This document shows positions 1 through 8,284 of a DNA stretch of 30,316 nucleotides, piece by piece (within the stretch, counting starts at the first letter, position 1; every line of letters starts with the position of its first letter). Under the pieces are notes generated by a model. That model ran no database searches. It had not been told where the DNA came from and saw only the letters and a program-made list of their open reading frames with translations. The stretch is from CAYONZ01 sp964405465 (GTDB lineage Bacteria > Bdellovibrionota > Bdellovibrionia > Bdellovibrionales > JAMPXM01). The translations under genes and the position numbers were made by a program. The DNA lies in NCBI GenBank assembly GCA_964405465.1, contig CAYONZ010000042.1, positions 1-30,316 of the forward strand, written 5' to 3'.

Positions 1-37
1 TCTTGGTGCTGGCTTTGCAGTCTTCAAAGATATTCTT

Positions 38-42
38 GGAGG
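38..42 (+). promoter_or_regulatory. Shine-Dalgarno that decides the start of the HExxH gene
   Basis: GGAGG lies 9 nt before ATG 52 and 0 nt before the alternative TTG at 43. The spacing favours ATG 52. Confidence 0.7.
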
Positions 43-51
43 TTGATTATA

Positions 52-1326
52 ATGGCATTTAGATACTTATTAACTGTTAGTTTTCTTACGGTTTTCATGA
101 CAAATTTTGCTCATTCAGCGCTTCGCTGTAGTGAACTAATCCAGAATCCCATAGCTTGGGCTAGTAACAAGTTTCATTTTGAGACACTCGGTGAATTACA
201 GCTAAGGGGATATCGAAATGGACAGTATCTTTACATTGAGGCACATGGGAATAGACGTAAAGCGACAGATAGTGAAAAATCAGAATCTCTGCAAAAAGGA
301 ATGGACACATTCGATTCTGATTATCGTCCTCTTTCAGGAACGTTTGAGCAGGCTCAAGAAAGTATTCCTTGGTTTTTAGATACAGTTGACAAAGTTAACT
401 CCTTTGCTCCTAAGGGTGGTATACCATCTAGCTTAGATATTGTAATCCGATTGGATTCCAATAAAAATGGCCAACTTAGTTGGTTCCGTCCAGTTGAACC
501 CGAAGAAGGATTTTATACGGGTAGCCGTATTCTCATGTCACTCAAGGTAGTAAATTCTCCGGCAAAATTTGGAAAGATGCCATTGGGGATCGATGTTCCG
601 CAGAATATCATTCAAACTGTTTTTGCTCATGAATATGGGCATTCTATTTTCACCCAACTGATGAGACTACGTGGCCTTGATTATGATCGCAAGTTACAGG
701 AAATAAACAGAATGCTAGACAATAGATTTCTTGAAGGTTTGCAGCGAGCAGATCGTGAACTTGGAGTAAAATCTAGTGATTTAGGATTAGTTTCCGAGTC
801 AGTTTTCGCACACGTTGCTGACCCCAGTAATCGCGATAGTTTGGTAAGACAAAAGAAAAAGATAAGGAATTTAGTTTCTCCTTATTCTGAACTCTTCGCT
901 GATGTTGTTGACGCTCTGACTGTTGGAAGCTTAACGGCTCATTCAGAAGCGATAAACTTTTATCAGACAAGTATCCCTTTGGTTCGTGCACTTTACGGTG
1001 AAGTTGAGTCTGAATGGTACGAAAAGAATTATATGGGAACAACTCGTTCTTTTCTTGAATCAGGAAGCGAAAAACAAGAATATGATACAAAAAAATTAGA
1101 ATCGTGGCATGAAGCGCTAGACCCTGTTCGTGCTTATTTAGGGAAAAGTGGTCTCATATCAGATGGAATGACGACCGATCAAAAGAGGGCTTTTCTTAAT
1201 CACCTCATTAACATCATCGTTGATGAAATAAACGCGAAAGAAGCACTTGTAACAGCTGATAATTTTCCAGCTAAAAAAATGAGTGCTGATCTAATTCAAA
1301 GACTGCAAAAAGATTTTGGAAGATAG
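52..1326 (+). CDS. Secreted HExxH-motif putative zinc metallopeptidase
   Basis: A 424-residue protein with an N-terminal Sec signal peptide (hydrophobic stretch about residues 4-18, likely cleavage after an Ala-His-Ser stretch near 20-22), so it should act in the envelope or outside the cell. Residues 193-197 read HEYGH, the HExxH zinc-binding and catalytic motif, and an E-L-F-A-D segment begins at Glu280. That is compatible with a third, glutamate zinc ligand as in gluzincins. The start was chosen at ATG 52 because a GGAGG at 38-42 sits 9 nt upstream. The in-frame TTG at 43 directly abuts that Shine-Dalgarno and is unlikely. The gene stands alone and converges on the ceramidase-like gene. 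I recognise no named family beyond the motif. The peptidase role is inferred from HExxH plus secretion, and an inactive relative is possible. Confidence 0.75.
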   Translation: MAFRYLLTVSFLTVFMTNFAHSALRCSELIQNPIAWASNKFHFETLGELQLRGYRNGQYLYIEAHGNRRKATDSEKSESLQKGMDTFDSDYRPLSGTFEQAQESIPWFLDTVDKVNSFAPKGGIPSSLDIVIRLDSNKNGQLSWFRPVEPEEGFYTGSRILMSLKVVNSPAKFGKMPLGIDVPQNIIQTVFAHEYGHSIFTQLMRLRGLDYDRKLQEINRMLDNRFLEGLQRADRELGVKSSDLGLVSESVFAHVADPSNRDSLVRQKKKIRNLVSPYSELFADVVDALTVGSLTAHSEAINFYQTSIPLVRALYGEVESEWYEKNYMGTTRSFLESGSEKQEYDTKKLESWHEALDPVRAYLGKSGLISDGMTTDQKRAFLNHLINIIVDEINAKEALVTADNFPAKKMSADLIQRLQKDFGR

Positions 1327-1575
1327 CCTCCGAGAACAAGCCTGAGGTCAATTAGGTCTGGGTCATTCCAGATTTATAACTTTGTAACAAAAACTATTAG
1401 TTACAAAAATAGAATAAATGTATATTATTTGTTACAAATGGAAACAAATCGGTATGATAAGTGGACTCAGAGACGCCGATCCTTTTGCACGCCTTTTTGA
1501 TTTATCCAAAATTCTTTTTATTTCTTCGCACGAGCTCGCATTTTTCAGCTGTGGATAAAGTGGTCCGTGCAGTTT
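1327..1575. other. AT-rich spacer between convergent genes with repeated 11-mers
   Basis: This spacer separates the 3' ends of two convergent genes. It holds a weak hairpin (TCTGG at 1357-1361 pairing with CCAGA at 1368-1372, followed by TTTAT) that could terminate the upstream gene. It also holds three near-palindromic 11-mers in 1381-1438, annotated separately. A perfect DnaA-box match (TGTGGATAA, 1550-1558) and a one-mismatch match (TTATCCAAA, 1502-1510) also occur. I see no coding sequence in it. Confidence 0.5.
1381..1438. repeat. Three near-palindromic TTTGTWACAAA sites
   Basis: TTTGTAACAAA lies at 1381-1391, TTAGTTACAAA (one mismatch to the consensus) at 1397-1407, and TTTGTTACAAA at 1428-1438. 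Each is a palindrome around a single base. Centres are 16 and 31 bp apart. The first and second can also pair with each other as an 8-bp perfect inverted repeat (TTTGTAAC with GTTACAAA, 11-nt loop). This looks like an operator cluster, although both flanking genes point into it rather than away. It could serve an unannotated transcript, or be a structured 3' region. Confidence 0.45.
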
Positions 1576-2454
1576 TTAGGTGATGATTTGCAAATCACGA
1601 TCTGGTGAAAGTGATTGGGTGATAACAAACTCCGAATAGCACCCATAAGCAATTGCCGATGCGAAATGCCAGAGGCCATGAAATTGAAAAACACAGTTTG
1701 GACAGCAACCGATCTTCAGAACGTCTAGCTCAAAAAAAATGAATGCAGCAATGAGTGCTGCCGAGCTGAGATATTCAAGTTCAGAAGTAGAGCCGTCTGG
1801 CCTGAGCGATGCCGATGATTTTCGAAACAGGAGAATCGCTCCAACCAAGAACGGTATGAGGTACGGGCCTGCAGCATATTCGGTAAGTTTAATAGTCAAT
1901 GAAACGCAGCCCACCCAAATGGCAAACAGCAACCAAATAGATTTTGTTTTATGGCAAGACCTTAGGCGCTGTTGAAGAAAAATAAAAATCAAGCTGATCA
2001 AGATAGCATAGGCTCCTCCCATATCTGCCTTTTGTCCTGCCATAGTCAGTGAGGCATGAAAGAAAAAGCTGCCTATGGCGAGAGCATAGCCAGACAGAGC
2101 TAAAATCAATATCCAAAACAAAACTTGAAATTTTGCAGAATCTTTTTTTATCCACTTTCGACAGTATAGGTAAGTTGCGAGAACCCATGAGGCGGCAAGG
2201 GCAAAAGCTAGGCTAGACCAGGCGTTTGATTTTTGGCGAAGAGTTGCCTCCCAGTTTGTGAACTCACAATACTTTGCAGACATTTGATCGGTGCCCAACG
2301 TCCAGTCTCTCCAATTGAAGTTGCTGCGTTGACCGAAGTTGGCAAGAAGCCAAAGCCCAGAGAAAAAAACCAAAAACAAAATGATAGCCATTGGGAGGCG
2401 TTTTTTTACTTCCCAAAAGAGTTCTGGATTGGTGCTTTTTTTTACAGGCGTCAT
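1576..2454 (-). CDS. CREST-superfamily membrane hydrolase (alkaline-ceramidase-like)
   Basis: A multi-spanning membrane protein of 292 residues counted from ATG 2454. The signature residues of alkaline ceramidases are all visible: a Y-C-E segment (Glu64), an S-N-A-W-S-S-L segment, G-S-F-F-F-H with Ser129 and His133, Asp144 exactly 11 residues after that His, and H-G-L-W-H with His259 and His263. In this family the three His bind zinc while Ser and Asp complete the site, and the enzyme hydrolyses an amide bond in ceramide-type lipids. Activity on a bacterial lipid is therefore plausible, but the substrate is unknown. A GTG at 2487 would add 11 residues. ATG 2454 was preferred because an AGGA precedes it and the GTG has no clear Shine-Dalgarno. 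The gene is divergent from the moxR operon. Confidence 0.8.
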   Translation of the reverse strand: MTPVKKSTNPELFWEVKKRLPMAIILFLVFFSGLWLLANFGQRSNFNWRDWTLGTDQMSAKYCEFTNWEATLRQKSNAWSSLAFALAASWVLATYLYCRKWIKKDSAKFQVLFWILILALSGYALAIGSFFFHASLTMAGQKADMGGAYAILISLIFIFLQQRLRSCHKTKSIWLLFAIWVGCVSLTIKLTEYAAGPYLIPFLVGAILLFRKSSASLRPDGSTSELEYLSSAALIAAFIFFELDVLKIGCCPNCVFQFHGLWHFASAIAYGCYSEFVITQSLSPDRDLQIIT

Positions 2455-2544
2455 GAATCCTATCTCTTTGTCGAAGTTGTCGATCACCTGGCTGCCGTAT
2501 CACTTGAGAAAGGTCCAAATATCTCAGGTATCCAGGTGCATCAG

Positions 2545-2573
2545 TTGTCATCATCATCAACCTTCGCCATTCT
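2545..2573 (+). promoter_or_regulatory. Possible sigma70-type promoter for the moxR operon
   Basis: TTGTCA (2545-2550, 5 of 6 to the -35 consensus) is followed after 17 bp by CATTCT (2568-2573, only 3 of 6 to the -10 consensus). The position between the divergent genes is right, but the -10 is poor, so this is a weak call. Confidence 0.25.
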
Positions 2574-2596
2574 ATTAGCAGGCGAAAGAGGTCATT

Positions 2597-3541
2597 ATGC
2601 AAGCTAGTGCCGAAATTTTACAGAGCTTAATGAGTAATGTCAAAAAAGTGGTAGTTGGAAAAGATGAAAAGATTCAGCAGGTGCTGACCTGCTGGTTGGC
2701 TGGTGGACATATTTTAATCGATGATATTCCAGGAACTGGAAAGACGATCATGGCTCGTGCCATGGCCAAGTCCGTTGATGTTCCATTTCGACGTGTGCAG
2801 TTTACACCCGATCTTTTGCCCTCAGATATCTTGGGTACATCGATCTACAATCAAAAGACACAAGAGTTTGAATTTAAGCCTGGCCCATTGTTCACCACAT
2901 TTTTTTTGGCTGACGAGATCAATCGAGCCACGCCACGAACTCAGTCGGCGTTGCTGGAGTGTATGGGAGAAGGGCAGGTTTCGGTTGATGGCCATACATT
3001 CAAGCTTGACCCATTGTTTTTTACGATGGCCACACAGAATCCCGTTGATCAGCTGGGTACCTACTCTTTGCCCGAGGCGCAGATGGATCGATTTATGATG
3101 CGTATTTCGATGGGGTACCCCATGCCGGAAGAAGAAATTGAAATTGTGAAAAAGCAAAACGATGTGCATCCCATTCACACCCTTCAAGCGGTGGAATCTC
3201 ACGAGCGATTACTATGGTTGAAAAATCAGATTCCACGGGTCGAAGTTTCCAATGAGATCTATCATTATGTGATGAGCATCGTAGAGAAAACTCGCAAATC
3301 TAGAGAGCTTCGAATTGGGTCGAGCCCGCGTGGCACAATCGCACTCACGCGTGCGGCACAAACCTTGGCTCTCTTTGAGGGACTGGGATATGTGCGGCCT
3401 CATCATGTTTTCAAAATGATCAAACCAGTTCTGTCGCATCGACTGATTCTTCAACCTGAAACACGCTTGGCCGGTCGATCTACTGAAGACATACTTGATG
3501 GCATCATAAAGGATACCCCGGTTCCTGTAGCCAAACAATAA
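2597..3541 (+). CDS. MoxR-family AAA+ ATPase
   Basis: A 314-residue AAA+ ATPase of usual MoxR length. Walker A is G-T-G-K-T at residues 46-50. Walker B is L-A-D-E-I-N-R-A with Asp106-Glu107. A sensor-1-like M-A-T-Q-N-P segment is followed by the family's Y-S-L-P-E-A-Q-M-D-R-F stretch carrying the arginine finger. MoxR ATPases act in the cytoplasm as chaperones that remodel or activate partner proteins, often encoded next door with DUF58 proteins, as here. ATG 2597 is preceded by AGAGG at 6 nt. It is the first gene of an operon reading into the DUF58 gene 13 bp downstream. The family is certain, but the client is unknown. Confidence 0.95.
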   Translation: MQASAEILQSLMSNVKKVVVGKDEKIQQVLTCWLAGGHILIDDIPGTGKTIMARAMAKSVDVPFRRVQFTPDLLPSDILGTSIYNQKTQEFEFKPGPLFTTFFLADEINRATPRTQSALLECMGEGQVSVDGHTFKLDPLFFTMATQNPVDQLGTYSLPEAQMDRFMMRISMGYPMPEEEIEIVKKQNDVHPIHTLQAVESHERLLWLKNQIPRVEVSNEIYHYVMSIVEKTRKSRELRIGSSPRGTIALTRAAQTLALFEGLGYVRPHHVFKMIKPVLSHRLILQPETRLAGRSTEDILDGIIKDTPVPVAKQ

Positions 3542-3554
3542 GGATGGAGGAAGG

Positions 3555-4931
3555 TTGAAAACCATCGAGTTCCGCGGTCTTGGGGACTATCTATTTGAGA
3601 ACACGAGAGCTCGCTTTGAGCGACCTAGTGAGTACCTCCGTGGGACTTCGTTTTTTTATTCTCGAAGGTCGTGGTTTGAAGCTTTTCCTTTATGTTGCCT
3701 GCTTCTCTTGATTTTGACTCTACTCGCATTTTTTCATCATTTTTGTTTTCTATTGTTACTCGCATTTTCGATGGTTTTACTTGGTCTATTTTTGGCAACG
3801 AAAACCGTTGCAGATTCACTTGCAATTGAGAGGCGAGTTGCAAACCTACGGGTTAGAGAATTTGATTTGGTCGATGTCGCAATTGAAATTCAAAACCTCA
3901 GTGAGTTTCCCTGTGGGCCGATGGTCATTGAAGATTTGTTTTTGGCGGCACAAAATCCCGAGGTTTTACTTGGCCACGAAGAAATAATCAGGCCGTTGAA
4001 TTCTACAATCCTCCGGTATCAAAAAGTATGCGACGGGGGTATGGGGAGACATTCTCTTGGACCATTGTTGGTTGTATTGAGTGATCCTCTGGGGATTTTC
4101 GAATTTAAGATTCGAATTGATCTCAAGATAGAAATTGATGTTGCACCAAAGATTGAAAATATCAGCCAGCTTCCGATGCGAGGCACACCTCGTTCAGATC
4201 ATTATGGTATCTACGATGTAGCGGCACGTGGTACCAATATTAATTTCGCCGGAATTCGTGAGCACACCTACGGAGACTCGCTTCGTTTTGTCGCCTGGAA
4301 GCTTTCTGCAAAAAAAGGACAGCTGCTCATCAAAGAATTTGAGAAGTCTGTGAACACCGAGGTCACAGTCTATCTCAATCTTGATGCTGACGCGCATATT
4401 GGCTTTCGGTCGCACTCCACATGGGAAATGGGACGAGACGTGGCCTTGTCGGTGTTTTCGCAGCAGGCAGAGCTGGGTAACTCTCTGAGGCTCATCACTC
4501 AACATCTCACGCTGGGTCCAGATCGTGGAGAGTCATTTCTATACTTGCTCAAAGAAACTGTGCGACAACTCAAACCGTCGCCAGTGGACAGCGGCACCAA
4601 TACAAACAGTCTCTCGAAAATCTTGCGCGACATGAAAGAGGGATCGACTTTTGTTTATGTCACACCATTTCGGTTTGAGTCCTTTGCGGATGAGTTGAAG
4701 ATCTTAAGGAGCTTTCGCGCACAGGGTGTTCAGGTGATTTGTATCTTGATTGACACAAGCCTTTTCATCTCTGAGGTCGTGGGGAGAGTAGAAAGTCCAT
4801 TGTTGATGCGAAGTTTGCGCGCAGAGGATTTTGATTCAGCATTGTTTCAATTGCGAAGCAGTGGAGTGATGACTTATGTCGTTGCTGATGTAAAGAATTT
4901 TGCTAGGCATATGGTCGAGGGGGCCAGGTGA
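3555..4931 (+). CDS. DUF58 domain membrane protein
   Basis: A 458-residue protein with two adjacent N-terminal membrane segments (about residues 35-80), a beta-rich middle, and the DUF58 core Y-G-I-Y-D...R-E-H-T-Y-G-D-S-L-R-F-V-A-W...I-K-E-F-E around nt 4200-4350. The C-terminal half is likely vWA-like, as in other DUF58 proteins. DUF58 proteins are the standard partners of MoxR ATPases, and the job here is presumably a membrane-anchored scaffold or client of the preceding ATPase. The start is TTG 3555, placed just after an AGGATGGAGG purine-rich Shine-Dalgarno. No in-frame ATG is available nearby. The stop TGA overlaps the GTG of the next gene by 4 bp (GTGA), indicating translational coupling. 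Confidence 0.9.
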   Translation: MKTIEFRGLGDYLFENTRARFERPSEYLRGTSFFYSRRSWFEAFPLCCLLLLILTLLAFFHHFCFLLLLAFSMVLLGLFLATKTVADSLAIERRVANLRVREFDLVDVAIEIQNLSEFPCGPMVIEDLFLAAQNPEVLLGHEEIIRPLNSTILRYQKVCDGGMGRHSLGPLLVVLSDPLGIFEFKIRIDLKIEIDVAPKIENISQLPMRGTPRSDHYGIYDVAARGTNINFAGIREHTYGDSLRFVAWKLSAKKGQLLIKEFEKSVNTEVTVYLNLDADAHIGFRSHSTWEMGRDVALSVFSQQAELGNSLRLITQHLTLGPDRGESFLYLLKETVRQLKPSPVDSGTNTNSLSKILRDMKEGSTFVYVTPFRFESFADELKILRSFRAQGVQVICILIDTSLFISEVVGRVESPLLMRSLRAEDFDSALFQLRSSGVMTYVVADVKNFARHMVEGAR

Positions 4932-5374
4932 GATACCCGAAATCGTATCTCCTTTTTTTGGCGGCACTCACGATGACGCTTCTTGTGTCTTGGCGGTATC
5001 GCCAACAATTGGCTGGGCCTGTTTTGATGGAGCAAGTGATTTCTCTCGGTTTTGCCATTGTGGCTCGGCATTTTCTTTGGACTAAACAAAGTCTATTTGT
5101 CGACACCAGACCGTCGCGAGAACTGCAGCAGATGAAGACGGTTTTGGTCTTCGGCGAAGAGTTGCAGGATCAAGGGCAAAAGATAGCTCAAGAGAAGCAC
5201 ATTTTAAAAATGCTTGCGACGAAAGAGATGTCGATTTCACTTGTGCTCTATTCCCTATGGGCCTTTTTCTCATGGTGGTTGAGATTTAATTTTTTTCCAC
5301 AACATTGGCCAAATATGCAATCTTCTATGGTGAATTGGGGGGTGCAGGCGGTTTGCATTTACCTCCTTTTGAAT
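4928..5374 (+). CDS. Membrane protein of the MoxR-DUF58 operon, 3' end lost in gap
   Basis: The reading frame opens at GTG 4928, overlapping the DUF58 stop by 4 bp, and runs into the N gap at 5375. The visible 149 residues hold two to four hydrophobic segments: about residues 5-20, a stretch in 30-46, and two more near 98-112 and 130-149. A charged, Gln/Glu-rich cytoplasmic or periplasmic stretch lies between them (about 60-95). The position after MoxR and DUF58 is where TgpA-type transglutaminase membrane proteins often lie, but no catalytic domain is visible. Because the gap length is unknown, this may be the N-terminus of the same gene that resumes at 5475. The apparent frame change across the gap means nothing. 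Confidence 0.75.
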
Positions 5375-5474
5375 NNNNNNNNNNNNNNNNNNNNNNNNNN
5401 NNNNNNNNNNNNNNNNNNNNNNNNNNNNNNNNNNNNNNNNNNNNNNNNNNNNNNNNNNNNNNNNNNNNNNNNNN
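5375..5474. other. Assembly gap (100 N)
   Basis: This is a run of exactly 100 N, the conventional placeholder for a gap of unknown size. It interrupts coding sequence on both sides. Confidence 0.99.
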
Positions 5475-6887
5475 TTAACTATTTTGGTGAAGTTCTTTCC
5501 TGAAAAAACTATTGGCGATCTTAAACCTGGCCATCACATTAAGTCTTTAGTGGATAGCAATTCGCGTGTTCAAAAAAGAATGGCGGAGAGTTTGGCCAAG
5601 GGTCTCGTCAACGGAGTATTCAATGGATCTCGCGGTGGCTCTCCTTCTGGAACTTCGGATGACCTGTATGCTGAAAGCTCCGGAGGAGATGCCGACGATT
5701 CTAGCTTCATGACGGGAGACAGCGAGGGAGATCCCCAAAGTGATGGCCAGAACACAGCTGAGAAAATATCCGATAGTGTAGTTGGGAGCACATCCAGCAC
5801 AGAGGCTTCTCCAGAGGTTTTGCCTGGAGAAAGCGGCACAGCAAATAGTCGCTCCTCGGCACCTCATGCGCTCACAAGCAGGCAAGGGCAGGGGAAGTTG
5901 CAGGGTCAGAAGAATTTCAATAGCGGTGATATACAGATGCCCCAGATGCAATCTTCAGGAAAAGCATTTCATCAAAACGGCTTAAGTGCGAATGCCAAAG
6001 AGAATGGTTCTATTCCAGAAGAAAATGGTGATGGTGGTTTAGGCTTATCAAGCGCCAGCTCTTCAAATTATGAATCGTTCAATGGAAAAACTGCGGCCGA
6101 AAAATCAAGGACAAGTTCAAAAAACGCAAAAATACAAACGGGTGTCGGCTCTGTAGATGGCTCAAAGGCGGAGACTCAAGGGGCACCAGGAGATGCGACT
6201 TCGGCACCGGGGAAAACGGCTAAACAATCGGCGCAAGAAAGTTCGCGAGGGTCGGAAATGGGAGAAGGATCACTTTCAAATTCCGGTGTAGATTCTCGTT
6301 TAGCAAAGTCGTATTCAAAAAATTCACTGTCTGAAAAGTTGGGCAGTGAAAAAAGAAATATCAGCCATCCATCAACCGGCAAGATTGGTCAGCTTTCTAA
6401 GCGCGAGAAGATTCAACGACTCACTGAAAAGATTGAGAAACTTTTGCGATTCGTCACTCTTGCACTGGGATTGGCAGCAGGTTTGACGGTGTTGTACTTT
6501 TTGTTTCAATTTTTTATGAAGCTCACCAGGAGTGCTCGACCGCGGCTGATGAAGAAAGTGCAGCCCAATCGGAAAGATTGTGTGCATTTGCAAAAGCTAC
6601 TGCATTCCTTATCCAGCATTCAGATGAGCCCCGAGCAGGAGGTCATTTCGTCCTACAATGTATTGCTCGAAATTTTTGAAGCTGTACAGTTCAAGCGTGA
6701 GCAGCATGTGACTCCGCAGAAGTTTTTAGAACAGGTGTCGGTGAGATTCCCGCAAATCAGAGCATTTTTCTCGGGTACCACTGAGACCTTTTCAGAGGTT
6801 CTCTATGGGCAAAAGAGTCTACAGGAGTCGGAGCTCCTGAAGTTCCGGCGTGATATGAAACATCTTTTTAGTTTTTTCGGTTTTTAA
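5475..6887 (+). CDS. Low-complexity-linker membrane protein, 5' end lost in gap
   Basis: The frame is open from the first base after the gap (codons for Leu-Thr-Ile-Leu precede any start), so the true N-terminus lies in the gap. The TTG at 5484 is probably not a real start. About 290 residues are rich in Ser, Gly, Asp, Glu, Lys and Asn and look disordered. Then comes a basic coiled segment, one membrane helix (about nt 6445-6525) and a C-terminal soluble domain of about 115 residues ending in aromatic residues. A disordered region, then a TM helix, then a small helical domain resembles the DUF4129 tail of TgpA-like proteins, but I cannot confirm that. It probably belongs to the MoxR-DUF58 complex. 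Confidence 0.75.
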   Translation, partial: LTILVKFFPEKTIGDLKPGHHIKSLVDSNSRVQKRMAESLAKGLVNGVFNGSRGGSPSGTSDDLYAESSGGDADDSSFMTGDSEGDPQSDGQNTAEKISDSVVGSTSSTEASPEVLPGESGTANSRSSAPHALTSRQGQGKLQGQKNFNSGDIQMPQMQSSGKAFHQNGLSANAKENGSIPEENGDGGLGLSSASSSNYESFNGKTAAEKSRTSSKNAKIQTGVGSVDGSKAETQGAPGDATSAPGKTAKQSAQESSRGSEMGEGSLSNSGVDSRLAKSYSKNSLSEKLGSEKRNISHPSTGKIGQLSKREKIQRLTEKIEKLLRFVTLALGLAAGLTVLYFLFQFFMKLTRSARPRLMKKVQPNRKDCVHLQKLLHSLSSIQMSPEQEVISSYNVLLEIFEAVQFKREQHVTPQKFLEQVSVRFPQIRAFFSGTTETFSEVLYGQKSLQESELLKFRRDMKHLFSFFGF

Positions 6888-6946
6888 AAGCAAAAACTCA
6901 GTAGAGCAAGACTTTCGGTGGGTCAAGAGCTCGGTCTTTTACTCCG

Positions 6947-8176
6947 ATGAGTGTAGGAATGAGGAGTGCTCCTGGCTTGCTAATAATTCTGGCGTCATGT
7001 TTCGCGTTTGGCCTTTGGTCAGGGTACACGCTTCTATCAAGTGGCAAATCTCAAAGTGAGACGAGGAGCAAAGCGGACGCAACCGCCAGAGCAACCCGCC
7101 TTCGACTCCCGGCAGGTCGTAACGAGGAGAATCCGGCGATGGGGTTGCAGAGCCCTCTTTTACCTGAGCAAATTGGTGATCCATTAGAGTTAAACCGACG
7201 CGAACAGGCTGCACCCTTGATTGTTCTACCTCAGCAGGGAGAAGCGACGCCTCGGACAGCGGCGCAGGAGAAGGCTGCGCAGGCCGTTGTTCAGGCCGTT
7301 GTTCAGGCTGACAAGCTCAATAGCTTGACTCTACCTGCCGGTGCCAATCGAATAGGAAATGACATAACAGCATCGCTCCCAACCGAAGACACCAATTCAA
7401 GCGAGGCAGCGAGTTCATCAAATGGTCCCATCTCGCCAAGTGTTCCATTAAAAATAAATCCAGTCTCGCATCTGCTTGCGGCTTTTTGGGGATGGCTTGG
7501 CCTTGGTGCTGATTTCTCAGATTACACCCAAGATGTTCCAGGCTTAAGTGATTTGGAGTTTCAGTCATTGAAGGTCGTTGCGATTACGATCGGAGCTGGT
7601 GCTCGGGTGACAGAAAAATGGGGATTTGAAGTGGCATTCAAGCAAGCGCCTGGAGAGGTTTTACCAGCAGATGGCGTGCCCGTGACGACAGGTCAGTTCT
7701 TTTGGAAGTCCATGAATGGTGAAGTGTTGTACTTTGCCAAAGACGGTGACGGCACCGTTGGAAGTGTTAGTTATAATTTGCGCCTTGGAGCTCAATATAA
7801 AACCACTCCATTTTTAAATGGCGGTTCCGGTTCGGTGGTTATTCGCGACATCAATTCGACGATTGCCTCAATTGGATTTGAGGCCGAACGAAAAATGCGT
7901 TCGCAACTCAGAGGAAAAATCATTGGGCGCATTCTTTATCCGGTTTCATCGCGCGGTCCTTCAGGTACTTCAGTGCAATTCACACCTGTGTATGCGATCG
8001 ATGGGCAGACTGGAGTCGTGTATGATTTCAAGTCGGGTGTTTGGATTGGAGCGTTTGTTTCTGGCGAAGTCATCAAATACAACTTCAAATACCGCGAGGG
8101 GGCTATAGACCTCCAGGGTAGCCAGTCCCATTTCAATTCCACTTTTGACGTGCGCATGGGATTTGATCTTAAATAA
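6947..8176 (+). CDS. Membrane-anchored or exported beta-rich protein of unknown family
   Basis: A 409-residue protein lying 59 bp after the previous gene and probably in the same operon. The N-terminus carries a hydrophobic segment (residues 10-30). An L-A-S-C lipobox-like sequence ends at Cys18, but more hydrophobic residues follow it, so an uncleaved anchor or ordinary signal peptide is as likely as a lipoprotein. Residues about 35-165 are Ala/Gln/Ser-rich linker, including a 12-bp perfect duplication at 7280-7303. The C-terminal 215 residues alternate polar and apolar residues with many Gly and aromatics and end in F-D-V-R-M-G-F-D-L-K, suggesting a beta-sandwich or small barrel. No clear Shine-Dalgarno supports ATG 6947, and ATG 6959 is an alternative. 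I do not recognise the family. Confidence 0.7.
   Translation: MSVGMRSAPGLLIILASCFAFGLWSGYTLLSSGKSQSETRSKADATARATRLRLPAGRNEENPAMGLQSPLLPEQIGDPLELNRREQAAPLIVLPQQGEATPRTAAQEKAAQAVVQAVVQADKLNSLTLPAGANRIGNDITASLPTEDTNSSEAASSSNGPISPSVPLKINPVSHLLAAFWGWLGLGADFSDYTQDVPGLSDLEFQSLKVVAITIGAGARVTEKWGFEVAFKQAPGEVLPADGVPVTTGQFFWKSMNGEVLYFAKDGDGTVGSVSYNLRLGAQYKTTPFLNGGSGSVVIRDINSTIASIGFEAERKMRSQLRGKIIGRILYPVSSRGPSGTSVQFTPVYAIDGQTGVVYDFKSGVWIGAFVSGEVIKYNFKYREGAIDLQGSQSHFNSTFDVRMGFDLK
7280..7303 (+). repeat. 12-bp perfect tandem duplication in a linker
   Basis: CAGGCCGTTGTT occurs twice in direct contact (7280-7291, 7292-7303) and is followed by CAGGC. It is in frame and duplicates Ala-Val-Val-Gln in the linker of the exported protein. 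Confidence 0.8.
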
Positions 8177-8284
8177 TTTGAGTCAATTGAGCTGTGCGCC
8201 AAGAGCGAAATCTACCTCTCGTGGTGGATGAGTTCGGTTGATCATCATAGTTATGCGTGTCAGCTCGCGCCCCAGTTTGGAATC

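Noticed and set aside
1502..1558. DnaA boxes suggesting a replication origin
   Set aside because: Only one perfect 9-mer and one mismatched one occur, and no dnaA, dnaN, gyrB or rpmH gene is nearby. Two matches in AT-rich DNA are expected by chance.
2233..2607. Plus-strand open frame of 124 codons across the ceramidase and moxR starts
   Set aside because: It lies opposite a gene with clear motifs and would overlap the well-supported moxR start. It has no Shine-Dalgarno and no recognisable protein features.
5475..5503. Continuation of the 4928 gene across the gap to a stop at 5503
   Set aside because: The gap has unknown true length, so the frame across it is arbitrary. The long open frame after the gap is the real one.
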